This document shows, one piece after another, positions 54,386 to 64,000 of a DNA stretch of 64,000 bases. The notes beneath the pieces are model-generated. The model had not been told where the DNA came from, made no database searches, and worked only from the letters and a program-made list of their open reading frames with translations. The stretch is taken from the NCBI GenBank assembly GCA_032988165.1, contig JANTQF010000018.1, positions 62,001-126,000 of the forward strand. The letters run 5' to 3'. A program made the translations under genes and the position numbers. Positions within the stretch are counted from its first letter, which is position 1. Every line of letters begins with the position of its first letter. This stretch comes from Emmonsiellopsis sp. PD_33. Taxonomy: Eukaryota > Ascomycota > Eurotiomycetes > Onygenales > Ajellomycetaceae.

Positions 54386-55741
54386 TCATGCAAAATGCGC
54401 AACAGCACTCCACCCGTCCGTCGTCCCGACTTTTCGGAATTCAACCCCCTCACCAAAATACCCAGCCGCATTCCAAGATTCCATCATCGACCCCTCATAT
54501 GGGCCATGCGCCTCACCACCGTCCCGCGCATCAGACCAGCGATATTCCCACATCGCAGGCCCTATGTTGCTATCTGCATCTGCTATGGAATCTCGCGGCG
54601 TTGTGTCAACCCAATCATCCCCGGTTTCCCGCTTATACTGTCTCATCAACAGTTCGCGTTCCGAGTCGTATATTTCTGTCTGTCCGCGGCTGAGCAGGAC
54701 GTCTGCGGCGCCGGTGATGTCTTCGATTGCGCGCTTCCGGGCTGTTTCGACGGGGTCGTCTTCGCCCATTTCTTCGTCCTCCATTGTGCCGTTTTGGGGT
54801 TTCCGTTTGTTCTTGTTCTTATTCTGCCATTTGGGTTTGTGCTTGTGGCCCTTTCCTAGTCTCGCGAGGGCTTCGAGGATCGTCTCGCCCCGTTCCATAT
54901 TTTTTATTAACGTGCCGAGGATTTCTGAGGTGAGGATGTTATCTTGGGCAAGGAGGGTTTGCCTGCGTTCTTCTTCCCGCTTTTCAGCGGCTTCTTTGGC
55001 TTTTCGCATATCCTTTTTCGAAACTCCCTCAAGCCAGGTATCGTGGACTGCGTCAGGGTCTACGGCCTTTCGAATGTAATTTCCCGCCTCGTCGAATCGG
55101 CCATCTTCCTGCTCAGCTCGCATGTTGAAAGCATCGAGAAGAGGGACGTGCGTCTTTTTACCGCCAGCACCTACCTCCGCATCCACTCCGGGGCCAATGG
55201 CGGCCCGCTCTTGTTCGTCAACATCGCTTTCGCTCTCTTCATCTTGTTCCACTTGTTTCCCCTTGCCTCGCGGAGCCATATCTAGCGAGACCGTCCCACC
55301 GGCGCGCGAATCCGTTACCTGACCCTCGATTTCATCATCTTGTAGAAATCGAACCCGCTTCTCTTTAGCTCCGGCGCTTGTTTCATCCGGGAGGTCGTCA
55401 TCAGGTTCCTCAGCAAATATATCATCTGGGTCCTCTTCAGCGCGCTTGGTGGCTCTGGCTTTTGCTTCCACCCGCGCATCGAATCCTTCGTTCTCGCTGT
55501 CTGAATCGTAACCGTCGATATTTACCGCGTTCCGTCGCACTTTCTGGCCTCGACGCCCGATCTCGTCGGCGTCTAGCACGGCGTCATCTTCTAGGGCGTC
55601 GGGGGCTAATGCGGATGGGTTCCGGAGGTCAAAGCGAGGCTTTTTGGAGGAGGATGGTCCACTGCCCTCGGAGTCTGCTTCGCGGTGGTGGGTGCGGGCA
55701 AAATCCTCCGCGGCGCGTTTTGGCCGGCCGGGGATTTGCAT
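54386..55741 (-). CDS. LIN1: LIN1/CD2BP2-type GYF-domain protein (U5 snRNP)
   Basis: Single-exon gene of 451 residues; homologue of yeast Lin1 and human CD2BP2, which bind the U5 snRNP via the GYF domain. The C-terminal GYF domain (residues ~388-450) shows the full signature: WEYRW, then GPYEGSMMESWNAAGYF, which fits W-x-Y ... GPF/Y-x4-M-x2-W-x3-GYF. The N terminus has KPRFDLRNPSALAPD and a lengthy acidic middle (DPDDIFAEEPDDDLPDE). The segment LLDAFNMRAEQEDGRFDEAG, then DPDAVHDTWLEGV, is the conserved block before the domain. Function in pre-mRNA splicing is family knowledge. Confidence 0.9.
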   Translation of the reverse strand: MQIPGRPKRAAEDFARTHHREADSEGSGPSSSKKPRFDLRNPSALAPDALEDDAVLDADEIGRRGQKVRRNAVNIDGYDSDSENEGFDARVEAKARATKRAEEDPDDIFAEEPDDDLPDETSAGAKEKRVRFLQDDEIEGQVTDSRAGGTVSLDMAPRGKGKQVEQDEESESDVDEQERAAIGPGVDAEVGAGGKKTHVPLLDAFNMRAEQEDGRFDEAGNYIRKAVDPDAVHDTWLEGVSKKDMRKAKEAAEKREEERRQTLLAQDNILTSEILGTLIKNMERGETILEALARLGKGHKHKPKWQNKNKNKRKPQNGTMEDEEMGEDDPVETARKRAIEDITGAADVLLSRGQTEIYDSERELLMRQYKRETGDDWVDTTPRDSIADADSNIGPAMWEYRWSDARDGGEAHGPYEGSMMESWNAAGYFGEGVEFRKVGTTDGWSAVAHFA

Positions 55742-56330
55742 GGTGTATACGGGAGGGGGTTAATGTGCTTCCGGGACAGAGGAATCTGGCGGTGTAACGG
55801 AGGCCTAGGGAAGTTGCACGTAGAATCGCGTAGTGGAGGAACAGACGTATAATTAGCACCAAGCTGGCTTTCATCAACATACAAACCTGAAGATCAAGAT
55901 GTCTGGGATCTGAACCAGCAACAAAGCACGGCGCTGGAACATCGATCTTCCGGGGCAGCTCCCGGTTGCGTCACTGGCGGTGGATTAGTCAGCCAAGCTC
56001 CTCCACCACAGCAAGCGGCAGCCTGCGGACATCGATGCTCAACGACACCCATTTCTCCCCATACCGCACCGCCTCACACAGCAGATCTGCTGCGATATCT
56101 TTTGCTGAATCTTGAAATATCCGTATCTGTGGTTCCCGTTACTCTGCCTTCAAGTCCTGCAGCTGCGACGCCTGCGAAGTGGGATACAAAGCCCAGCACA
56201 GGGCCTATTTAGAGGCCAATAGATACGGTCCGGAGTCATGGTCAGTCTCTGCCTCTACTGGCATTTCTTGTTTGCCCAGATCTAACAGCAGCTCGTGTAG
56301 TTTCAACCAGGGTTTTACGAGGGCGACCCC
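55742..56330. other. Divergent intergenic region, LIN1 / UFD1
   Basis: About 590 bp. A short frame at 56179 (MGYKAQHRAYLEANRYG) and a splice acceptor GTGTAG at 56295-56300 suggest that UFD1 may have an additional 5' exon here, reading FQPGFYEGDP into the annotated start. No phase-consistent donor was settled. Confidence 0.45.
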
Positions 56331-57583
56331 ATGGACGGCGTTTTGCATCCATCCATGCACCATGCCGGACACCCCCCCAGACCATTTGACGAGTGGTATC
56401 GATGCTATCCCTTTGAGATGCTCCGAGGACCGAAGCGGGACAATCTAAACCATGGCGGGAAAGTCATCATGCCTCCCAGCGCGCTTGGCAAACTTACCCA
56501 ACTTCGCATCACATACCCTATGCTCTTCGAGTTACATAATGGGGCACGCGAGCGGATGACCCATGCCGGCGTGCTTGAGTTCATTGCTGACGAGGGGATG
56601 ATACATTTGCCGGATTGGGTATGCATGCTTGTCATTTGTCTCGCGGAGGATACAGATACTGACCATATTTTTTTAATCCTTAGATCATGCAAACCCTCAA
56701 ACTCAAGGCCGGAGATCTGGTTCGGATAAAGCCGACCGACCTCCCACCTGGGCGGTACATCAAAATCCAAGCCCAATCAACCTCCTTCCTCGACATCAGT
56801 GACCCCAAAGCCGTGCTAGAAAATGCTTTCCGGAACTTCTCGTGTCTTACCAAAGGGGATGTATTCACATTTTCGTACAATGATGAGGAATATAAAATGG
56901 CTGTACTTGAGACGAAGCCGAATGACAAAAATGCGATTTCAGTATTAGAAACGGACTTGGAAGTTGACTTCGCTACGCCGGTGGGATACGAGGAACCAAA
57001 ACGTGTCAGCGGCACCAGCACACCACAGAGCGCTGCCAGTGGAGGACTCCCGGCGGGGGGAATGTTACACTCTCATGGTACAATGGCCCAGTCAATTAAT
57101 TATGCCGCTATTGCCCCCGAGTCGACGGATGTGGCACGCGGTGCCAAAGCAGTCTCCTCGAATTTCCTGCGTGGTGGACAACGTCTTAACGCTAAGAAGG
57201 GAAGCAAGGGCCCAACTCCCAAGGCATCCACTCCGGTTGCCGGCACTTCATCAAACACCCTGCCGCCACCCCCCGCCCGAAAAACGAATGGGCCCCAGCC
57301 GCTGCGGCTACCGCCCGGCAAGTTGTTTTTCGGATACACAGTTAAACCAGTAAAAAAGCGGGACGAGGAAGGGAAGGTGGAAGGAGAAGAAGAAGGGCAA
57401 CCTAAATTTCAGGGTGCTGGGCAAACGTTGCGCGGTGGCACGAAAAGGAAGGGAGTTGGTCTTGGAGAATCCGCTGCAGTTGCCCCTAAGAGTGAGAGTA
57501 AAAGTGAGAGTGAATCTAAACCGGAACCAAAAGATGGTGAAGAGAAATGGCGTGGTCCTGGGCGAACGTTGGGGGGGAAGTAG
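56331..57583 (+). CDS. UFD1: UFD1, Cdc48-Npl4 cofactor for ubiquitin-dependent degradation
   Basis: Substrate-recruiting cofactor of the Cdc48/p97 ATPase in ERAD and other ubiquitin-dependent extraction. Exons 56331-56618 and 56684-57583 join in phase 0 to 395 residues. The N-terminal double-psi-barrel domain shows HGGKVIMPPSALGKLTQL, TYPMLFELHNGARERMTHAG and VLEFIADEGMIHLPDW, followed by KAGDLVRIKPTDLPPG and NAFRNFSCLTKGDVFTF. The C-terminal part is disordered and holds two SHP-box-like motifs: FQGAGQTL (~350) and WRGPGRTL (~388). The start is the first Met after an acceptor-like GTGTAG; a preceding exon may extend the N terminus by some residues. It is head-to-head with LIN1. Confidence 0.92.
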
Positions 57584-58270
57584 GTCTGGCGGTCAATAGA
57601 TAAACAATGGGGGGGGGGCGCACCTTTTTTCCTGTTATTCAGTACATGGGCGTTTCAATGGTTGGCGAAAGGCCCAGATGATCTATTTTCACCTTCCATA
57701 TTAGAGGAAACCTATTGAATTGAACAATAATTTCTTCCTGGATGTAACTCAACGGTCTTGTTTCTTCTGCAACTGGATGCATGGTGGAACCATGCATCGG
57801 GAAACGCGTGGTCCCGAAGCCCGAGTTAGTTAGCTTATCACAACGGAATGCCGAGGCACGAGATCCCGAAGACAACCTCCGAGAAAGGGGAAGATTTCGA
57901 CGCTCGTTATCAACATCAACAAAAGGCAGTTCAGGCCGCCCACCCGAGTATTCCGGTTATCATTGCACTCATTGCTACTGTCTTCAGCCATCGAAAGTCA
58001 ATTCACGATATTCATAGACCCCGGTGGGATATCTAGACATTCCGGCGACCTAAGAGTAACCGCCTCGACTTCCGTTTAAGCGGGACGAGAAGTCATCGCC
58101 GACTTTTAATAGCTGAGCATTGATAATCTTTTACGGGCTACAACCTTTATGCTATTTGTGGAATGCAGCTCTGCTATAGTATCATCTTATAAACCCCCAG
58201 CCCCCCTTTCCAAGGGTGTTGGACAAAGGCATCAATCAGTCCGCAAACCAAACCACCATAAGCTTCCAGA
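57584..58270. other. Intergenic between UFD1 and the DUF829 gene
   Basis: About 690 bp with a G10 run at 57609-57618 just after UFD1. No gene recognised. Confidence 0.5.
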
Positions 58271-59110
58271 ATGGGCTCTCCAGCAAAAACTGCCGACGAG
58301 CTCTTCTCGCCCTTCACAAAACTCTCCCCAATAATTTACATCCGCGACAAACCCGACCCCAACCCCGACCCCCAAACACAGACACCAACAATCTGCCTGC
58401 TCTTCTGGATGGACGCCGCGCCGCGAATCGCCATAAAATTCGCCCAAGAATACATCACCCGCTTCCCCACCTCCCGCATCATCTGCATGTTCACTCTGGC
58501 ACGAGACCTGCTGCTCAAAACCAACCAAAAGGCCCAAAGCACCCGCGTTGCCCCCTTCGTCAACGCCCTCACCAAACCCAGCGGCGAGCCGCTGCATGTC
58601 CATGCCTTTTCGAACGGCGGCACCTTCACACTGCACCATATTGCCCTGGGATTTCGGAAAATTACTGACCAGCCGCTGCCGATCAAATCTTTCATCATCG
58701 ATTCTGCGCCCGGTCGCACCTCGCTGGCCACCTCTGCAAGGGCGTTTTCCATGGCGGTGCCGAAATTCTTCATCTTTCGGATTCTGGGCGTTTGTGCTGT
58801 TTGGGCCGTCTTGACTGCGATGTACGTCTATGCTAAGCTCAGGCGGTTGCCGGATCCGATGGAGTTGGCGAGGGGTACGCTGAATGATTTGAAATTTATC
58901 GGTGGTGGGGGGGAGAGGTGCTATATCTATTCGGAGCGGGATGAGCTGATTCGCTCGAGGGATGTGGAGGACCATGCGAAGCAGGCGAAGGCGAAGGGGT
59001 GGTTGGTCTCTTTGGAGAAGTTTGATGCGCCGCATGTTGCGCATATGAGGGTTGATCCGGAGAGGTATTGGGGGGTTGTTTGGGGGGTTATGAAGGTTAA
59101 GAGCGGATAG
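58271..59110 (+). CDS. DUF829 (TMEM53/PaxU-like) alpha/beta-hydrolase protein
   Basis: Single-exon gene of 279 residues matching the DUF829 family, which includes human TMEM53 and fungal PaxU. The order is a beta-strand with LLFWMDAAPRIAIKFAQ, then YITRFPTSRIICMF, and a nucleophile-elbow-like HAFSNGGTF, followed by FIIDSAPGR. A hydrophobic segment (FFIFRILGVCAVWAVLTAMY) near residues 163-185 may be a membrane helix. The C-terminal part has CYIYSERDELI and DAPHVAHMRVDPERYW, with the conserved His typical of the family. A nuclear-envelope or membrane location is inferred from TMEM53. It is not part of a visible indole-diterpene cluster, so the PaxU label should not be taken as function. Confidence 0.87.
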   Translation: MGSPAKTADELFSPFTKLSPIIYIRDKPDPNPDPQTQTPTICLLFWMDAAPRIAIKFAQEYITRFPTSRIICMFTLARDLLLKTNQKAQSTRVAPFVNALTKPSGEPLHVHAFSNGGTFTLHHIALGFRKITDQPLPIKSFIIDSAPGRTSLATSARAFSMAVPKFFIFRILGVCAVWAVLTAMYVYAKLRRLPDPMELARGTLNDLKFIGGGGERCYIYSERDELIRSRDVEDHAKQAKAKGWLVSLEKFDAPHVAHMRVDPERYWGVVWGVMKVKSG

Positions 59111-59342
59111 ATGAGATGTGATACCTTTGTTTCTTGTTATTTAGATTTGTTTGAGAAGAGATAGAGGGAATTTAGACACCCAAGACTGATCAGTTTATTT
59201 CACCAACTACCTATGTTCATCTCGAGAACTCGACATCCTTTGCTAACCTGAAACAAAACTAACTCGGTAGAGAAAAATCATGCCATTATCACGGCTGGAG
59301 AAGGCATCCCAACCTCATGACATATTCAAATTAAGCCGCAGG

Positions 59343-60062
59343 CTAAAAGATATCATCATATCCCGCAAATTCACCAAATTCAGCGCCGAATGACTGCTCC
59401 TGCTGGTCAAAACTTGCCATGGCATCAACAGCAGTATGCCCAGCATCGTTCTGAGCAGAACCATTGTTGTCGTCGACATATCCATTGACAAAGGGGTTCA
59501 CAACTGCAGTGGCATGTTCCTTCTTCACTTTAGGCGCAGCATGCTCCTTTCCGTTCCTAGCATTATCACGGGGGTTGGTGGCAACGTTGGCAAGGAGCAT
59601 ATCAGGGAAGAGGGGTTGGATAGCCTCATGTTTGACTGGGGTGGTGTCAGAGTCATCGTCGAGGATGATAGCCTCCATTGCCGCACGCTTTCCCTTCCCT
59701 GCTCTGGATGGTGTTGCCGGATCGCTTGCTCTGGTCTTTTTGATGGCGCCAGACTTGCTAACACGGCTGCTACCTGGAGTGGCATTGGCACGCCGAGGAG
59801 GAGTGGAGATTGTTGCTGGCCCCTCGCGCTTCATTTCCTCAGCCAGCTTCCGGTAGCTTCGAAAGCGGCCTTCAATTGAGTAGTAGGTGGCACCCTGGCC
59901 AAAGTATTGCGCCATCGTTTTGTAATCGGGCTATGGTGTCACTTGTTAGTTGGCTTTCTCAACAAGAATGTATAAGATAGGACATACAGTAAAGCCTGGA
60001 TGGGCAGCAAGCAAAGCGGCAATGATCCGTTCGATCTCCGGCTGTTTCCAGATGATACCCAT
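59343..60062 (-). CDS. Small Myb/SANT-like DNA-binding protein 4
   Basis: Two exons on the minus strand, 60062-59988 and 59930-59343, join in phase 0 to 220 residues. The domain begins at Met 1: MGIIWKQPEIERIIAALLAA, then after the intron PDYKTMAQYFGQGATYYSIE and GRFRSYRKLAEEM. The intron again precedes the second helix (PDY) in phase 0, as in proteins 1-3. The tail is basic then acidic, with psi-K-x-E motifs VKHE and VKKE and the phrase AAMEAIILDDDSDT, a SIM-like hydrophobic-acidic stretch. DNA binding and nuclear location are inferred. Confidence 0.8.
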
Positions 60063-62091
60063 GTTGCTGGATTTGTTGCTTCAGGGGCTATGTTCCTATC
60101 TGAGTCTTGTCAGTAACATGTTAATCGAATTTGAATGCTCCCAAAAGAGACATACGGAGAATAGAGGTACTCAAAAAGCCTACTAGCAGTCACAATGGAC
60201 AGTTCAGAGGCACAGAAAGGGATAGTAGTAATCCAGTAAGGAAAAGCGTGCAGACAGCAGCTGTGGATGAATTTGGTGGGGGAGATGCAGAGGAGATTGG
60301 TGTTGCTGGGCTGCAACCTTGAAAGTTGTAGAAGTTAAAGGGTGGCTGGGAAAATCAGAGGTAAAAGAAGGTATTTATGTGTGGCAGCAGGCAGAAGCTG
60401 GGAAACAGGGGGTGTGTTACGGATGATTCACTACCGCGCCCTTCAAATTCACCAGAAAGAAGCAGCTAGAAAGCTAGCTCGGAATGGTGAGGATAGACAG
60501 ATCAACTTTCCTGTCTCATCCCGCATATGCAAGAAGACGTAATATGATGGCAGCACTGGCCTAGGGTTCCTTGGTTTTGGGGGATCGCTCAAATTACAAA
60601 ACAAATATAAGAAAAAGAAAAGAAAGAAAAGAAATATCAGCCCCTCCCGGTCCAGGAGGCGGGGGAGGGGCAGGCTAATGGAGTAGCCTTCCCAGAGTAG
60701 GTTCTCCCCGTTCATGCATAGAGCAGCAAGGAATAACAGTTGCATTATGGGGTGCAATGCCTGAATCTTCAATGATTATGATACTGATGTCTCCCTTCCC
60801 ACCACATTTTGAGTCCAATTGCGGGAGCTGAGTCTAACCGAACGATAATGTGGGATCCCGATGTAATGACCACAGAATCCAGGCACCTAATGCTTTGTGG
60901 TAGATGAGATAATTTCTTTTCTTGTAAACTCGGGCCTACCGGAAAGTTACTATCTTAGACCGTACTGTATTGCGTAGAGTTAGCGGACGCCGGAAAGTCT
61001 CCACGTCTCTTTTTGATAGCCGCTACGCCCTATCACATATGAGCGGTCAGAAAATCGATGGAGTCAGATGATGAAGGCAAAGGCGGGAACGGAGGGGCAA
61101 AGATAAGCTTGACAATCAAAGCAGGGAGAGAATTCATACAACAGAAACCCTAACTCACAATATGCACCTATTCTTTAAGTTCGCATATCAATTAGAACAT
61201 GAAGCCCTTCCGCTGTAACGACTAGTAGTTACCATCGGACGTGTAAAGTTGGTGAGCGGGCCGCAATCACATCTAGCTTCGTGGGGAAGAAGAGGGGCTC
61301 CGATTGGCTTTACCCCTTACACCGCTTCATTGTCAGTCGGGAGGATCAATGTATGGTGATAGAGTGCAGTCCCCTTGCAGAGTGCAAGCCATGGATTAGT
61401 TACATGTAAAAGCACACAGCAGAGGAAGAGCGTCTACAGCTCTGTGGTGAGGATGGAAGGAGGTTGATGTAAGGTTTGCCAAGCCTCAGTAAGCGAGCAA
61501 ATAAGAATGCGGGCCCAGCGCTGGTTGGCTGTGGGGCATCAAGTATGCGCCCCTTAACCATCGAGATAGGGGGTGGTGATGGACAGAAATACAGAAACCC
61601 GTCTACGCACTCGGGAAGTCGGGGTAGTAAGTATACACCACTGACCCCGGGGCGCTCGGATTCATCATGCATGAGGAAACATACGAATTACTATCACAGC
61701 TGCAATTCGGGCTTGGATTACTGCCCAATGGCCCCTAGGTTTACCTAGCAACGCCGTCCGCTGTGCCAGCCTTGGTTGTGTTATTGTATGCTGCCCAGTG
61801 TATTTATTTACGGGTTAAGTTTACATTCGGTTGACCACTCTCTTAGCTACCTTTCACCTCCTGTTTTAAGTTTCCTTCACTTACCAGCAACACAACACAC
61901 CCTCACACACCTTTTCCTTGGATCCCCTCTAAGTTCCCTCTCTCTTCCTCAAGTTCTACTTCTACAATCCTCTTCCCAACTTCAATCCCTCCCCCAAACA
62001 ATTCCTCAAACAACTGCTCCACCTCGCCCACCACCGCCATCAGCTTTGAAGCTCCCTTGCGCCACGTTTAGCAAAGGTTACCTCTATCAAA
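60063..62091. other. Divergent intergenic region, Myb-like genes 4 and 5
   Basis: A 2.0-kb region with purine-rich leader (60600-60640) and pyrimidine-rich leader (61850-62060) at its two ends, consistent with long 5' UTRs. Open frames are short and without recognisable domain; no tRNA was seen. Confidence 0.5.
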
Positions 62092-62912
62092 ATGCCCGTC
62101 AAGTGGTCTGCCGCAATGGATCAGCTGGTAAGTCAAGGATCTGCATTTTCGCCCTCCTTGAGCTTGGCCCAACCATTTGATGCTACCATTTCACTACTTT
62201 GCCAATCTCCCTTCTCCTATCCCATTCTCTTCTTTTTTTTACTAGCATGGTTGATCGTAGCTAACATTCCTCTTAGTTGCTGACCAAAATCCTCGAAACC
62301 CACAACTTGAGCGTCGATACCAAGAAGGTGTCTGACGCATGGCGTAAGCAATAGCCCCCCATTCCCCCCCCTTTTCCTCCTTCTCTCGTCTAACTACATA
62401 CAGCCGGCGAGGACCCCAAATCCAAGCCCACCCATCGCGCAATCACCGAACGCCTCGTAAAGATCAAGTCTCTCGCCAAAAGCGTCAATGGGGCCACATC
62501 CACCCCTACCACCACTCCAACCAAGTCTACCCCGCGCAAGCGGGCCGCAAACGGTTCTGGCTCCTCTACAAAACGCCAACGCGTGAATGTCAAAGCCGAA
62601 AACGACACCACCACTCGCCAAGGCCGTTCGATTAAGAATGAGCCCTCCGACGAGTCCGATGATTCCTTGGCTGGCTTCAATATCCCAGCTCCCATGCGCA
62701 CTCCGTCCAACCGTGCGAGAATTGCCCCTTCTCTCCCCGCTGGGATGATGGCTTACAATGAAAATACAGATGGCGAGAACGGTTACGAGAGTAGCGCTAG
62801 CGAGTTTATGTTTCCCGTGAAGAAGGAGGCTGAGAGCGGGGTTCAGGAGGTTGCTGTCCAGGGGGATTTTGGGGAATTCGCTTTGCCGGTTGGTGAGAAT
62901 GACTACGCTTAG
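62092..62912 (+). CDS. Small Myb/SANT-like DNA-binding protein 5
   Basis: Three exons, 62092-62127, 62277-62343 and 62404-62912, join in phase to 203 residues. The domain reads MPVKWSAAMDQLLLTKILET, HNLSVDTKKVSDAWPGED and KPTHRAITERLVKIKSLAKS. Intron positions differ from proteins 1-4: one inside helix 1 and one just after DAW in phase 1. The tail has basic segments (TPRKRAANGS; TKRQRVNVKAE), and psi-K-x-E motifs VKAE, IKNE and VKKE, the latter beside acidic patches (DESDDS). It is the only plus-strand member. Role in gene regulation is inferred from the fold. Confidence 0.82.
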
Positions 62913-63675
62913 GTCGTTTGCAGTTTGTGGGGACAAAAATGCTCTCTTCTTTTCTTTTTTCTACGTATTTGCTGCGTTTCCCGAAAGTGGTTTCTATTGA
63001 TGTTTATTGGCCCGGGTGATCTTTCCTTCTTTTTCTCCGCCTCTTGGGATGGGATGGATGGTCTAGAATGGATGATAGCTTGAGGACGGACGATGGGGGT
63101 ACGATGAAAGGGGAGTGATGACAGAGGAAGGGCTTTTTTGCTGTGTTCTTGAGATAATTGCACGCTCGTATGTCCTCCTCAAAGAATGAATCGTCTCGAT
63201 TACTTCTCTGTAAAGTCTTCTTAGGACATTCTAGTAGATCACCTATGTCGTGCGCCCATTTCTTGCGGGGAATATCCTAACCCACCGGAAAATATGTAAA
63301 ATGATAAACGGGCAATTGAACCCATTGTCGATGGATATATTCTTGGATGGATAGACGGGGACTTGCTCCACGAACAACCCCCTTTGATTAATTGTGGGTA
63401 TCTGCTTAATGAAAGATAGGAGTACTGAAAGGAAACAGAGAATGTATAAACTCTTCTAATTCTTCTCTGGATAGACAGACTATTTCCAACCTTAACATGA
63501 AATCCATCATACAGCATTATGCCAGCACATACACTCATCGCCACAAAACACCCCTCTCCCCAGCATTTAAACTATCACTTGCCCATAGAAAATCTGCATA
63601 ACTTTGCACCATTGCAACATACTCTGCTAGAATCAGGGAGAACAAGCCCAAAACATGCCTCAGGAAATCCACACC
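62913..63675. other. Convergent 3' intergenic region, Myb-like genes 5 and 6
   Basis: About 760 bp between convergent genes; T-rich near 62945-62970. No gene supported. Confidence 0.5.
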
Positions 63676-63995
63676 TCAAAAGAACTCAGTCTCCTCTTCC
63701 TCTCCCTCAACATTCTCTGATTTGACAACCAGCTCCTTTGCCTTTGCCCGCTTCACTGGGGATCCATCATTGAAATCTCCATCATCATCACTGCCTGAGC
63801 CCACGACCTTGCGCTTCTTCGCTCCAGTACGAGAGCCATCGGTTTTCCCACTTCGCGGGGTATGAGTTCGTGGGGTTTTGGGCGTTCCATTCGCTCCCTT
63901 GGTGGGTGTAGTCGGAGCGGCCCCCTGGGTATTGTCATCGGGGTACATCGCGCGCAACTTTTGGAAGTGCTTCTGGATTGCCATCGAAGTGCATC
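63676..63995 (-). CDS. Small Myb/SANT-like DNA-binding protein 6, 3' exon only (partial)
   Basis: The last exon of a gene entering from the right edge. With a CCTAG acceptor at the very end of the window the reading is GCTSMAIQKHFQKLRAMYPD, i.e. helix 3 of the same small Myb-like domain. The tail has NGTPKTPRTHTPRSGK and GAKKRKVVGSGSDDD, then KRAKAKELVVKSENVE, which parallels protein 1 in order and composition (TPK/TPR repeats, basic cluster, VKSE). The upstream exons are outside the window. The Met at 63984 is probably internal rather than the start. Confidence 0.72.
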
Positions 63996-64000
63996 CTAGG

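Noticed and set aside
54306..55079. 257-codon open frame on the plus strand
   Set aside because: Lies antisense to the well-supported LIN1 gene; its length reflects codon composition of the opposite strand and it has no domain.
58232..59044. 270-codon open frame on the minus strand
   Set aside because: Antisense shadow of the DUF829 gene, Arg/Gly-rich and without recognisable content.
58271..59110. Indole-diterpene biosynthesis gene (PaxU) call
   Set aside because: DUF829 is a broad family and no prenyltransferase, cyclase or P450 genes are nearby, so no pathway role is claimed.
1..64000. tRNA, rRNA or CRISPR features
   Set aside because: Visual search for B-box-like GGTTCGAATCC and for regular spaced repeats gave nothing credible; a tRNAscan run would be decisive.

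Overview
This window is nuclear DNA from a filamentous ascomycete (Pezizomycotina), most likely Eurotiomycetes. The evidence is intron-dense genes with short introns (about 50-70 bp, GTATGT/GTAAGT donors, CTAAC-type branch points), eukaryotic housekeeping genes, a Zn2Cys6 factor, and fungal-type PNP/NACHT/ankyrin proteins. The class call rests on recalled resemblance of the proteins. All exon joins below were made by eye from splice signals, reading phase and family conservation.

Layout, left to right. 1-9 kb: 3' part-truncated EDE1-like endocytic scaffold (-), alpha-tubulin (-, 7 exons), PGA1-like GPI-mannosyltransferase II subunit (+), and complex III core protein 2 QCR2 (-), which shares a divergent promoter with the RNA polymerase III subunit RPC82 (+). 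12-18.5 kb: an immune-receptor-like pair made of a PNP_UDP-NACHT-ankyrin NLR (+) and a convergent ankyrin gene with a fungal STAND-type N-terminal domain (-). 19-26 kb: a RAB11-type GTPase (+), a TPR-SET protein (-) and an F-box protein (-). 27-34 kb, more accessory in character: a short-chain dehydrogenase (+), a 151-bp inverted-repeat element, a Zn2Cys6 transcription factor (+) and a small secreted cysteine-rich protein (+). 34-45 kb: BRX1 (-), a WW-domain protein (-), an F-box/LRR-like protein (-) and an ARS-binding protein Abp2 homologue (+). 45-64 kb: six small Myb/SANT-like nuclear proteins (three in tandem at 45.7-50 kb, three at 59.3-64 kb) around a coiled-coil protein, Reptin/RVB2, the GYF-domain splicing factor LIN1, UFD1 and a DUF829 (TMEM53/PaxU-like) protein.

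The most interesting content is of four kinds. First, the small Myb-like gene cluster: four members share a phase-0 intron at the same domain position, and all six carry psi-K-x-E (SUMO-consensus-like) motifs in disordered basic/acidic tails. Second, the NLR/ankyrin pair, with a possible alternative last exon that would add a transmembrane helix, a 48-bp tandem repeat in the tail, and an unresolved exon 1/2 join with an in-frame stop. Third, a perfect 36-bp inverted repeat bounded by TA. Fourth, a duplicated-motif secreted cysteine-rich protein. No biosynthetic gene cluster, CRISPR, rRNA or tRNA was recognised.
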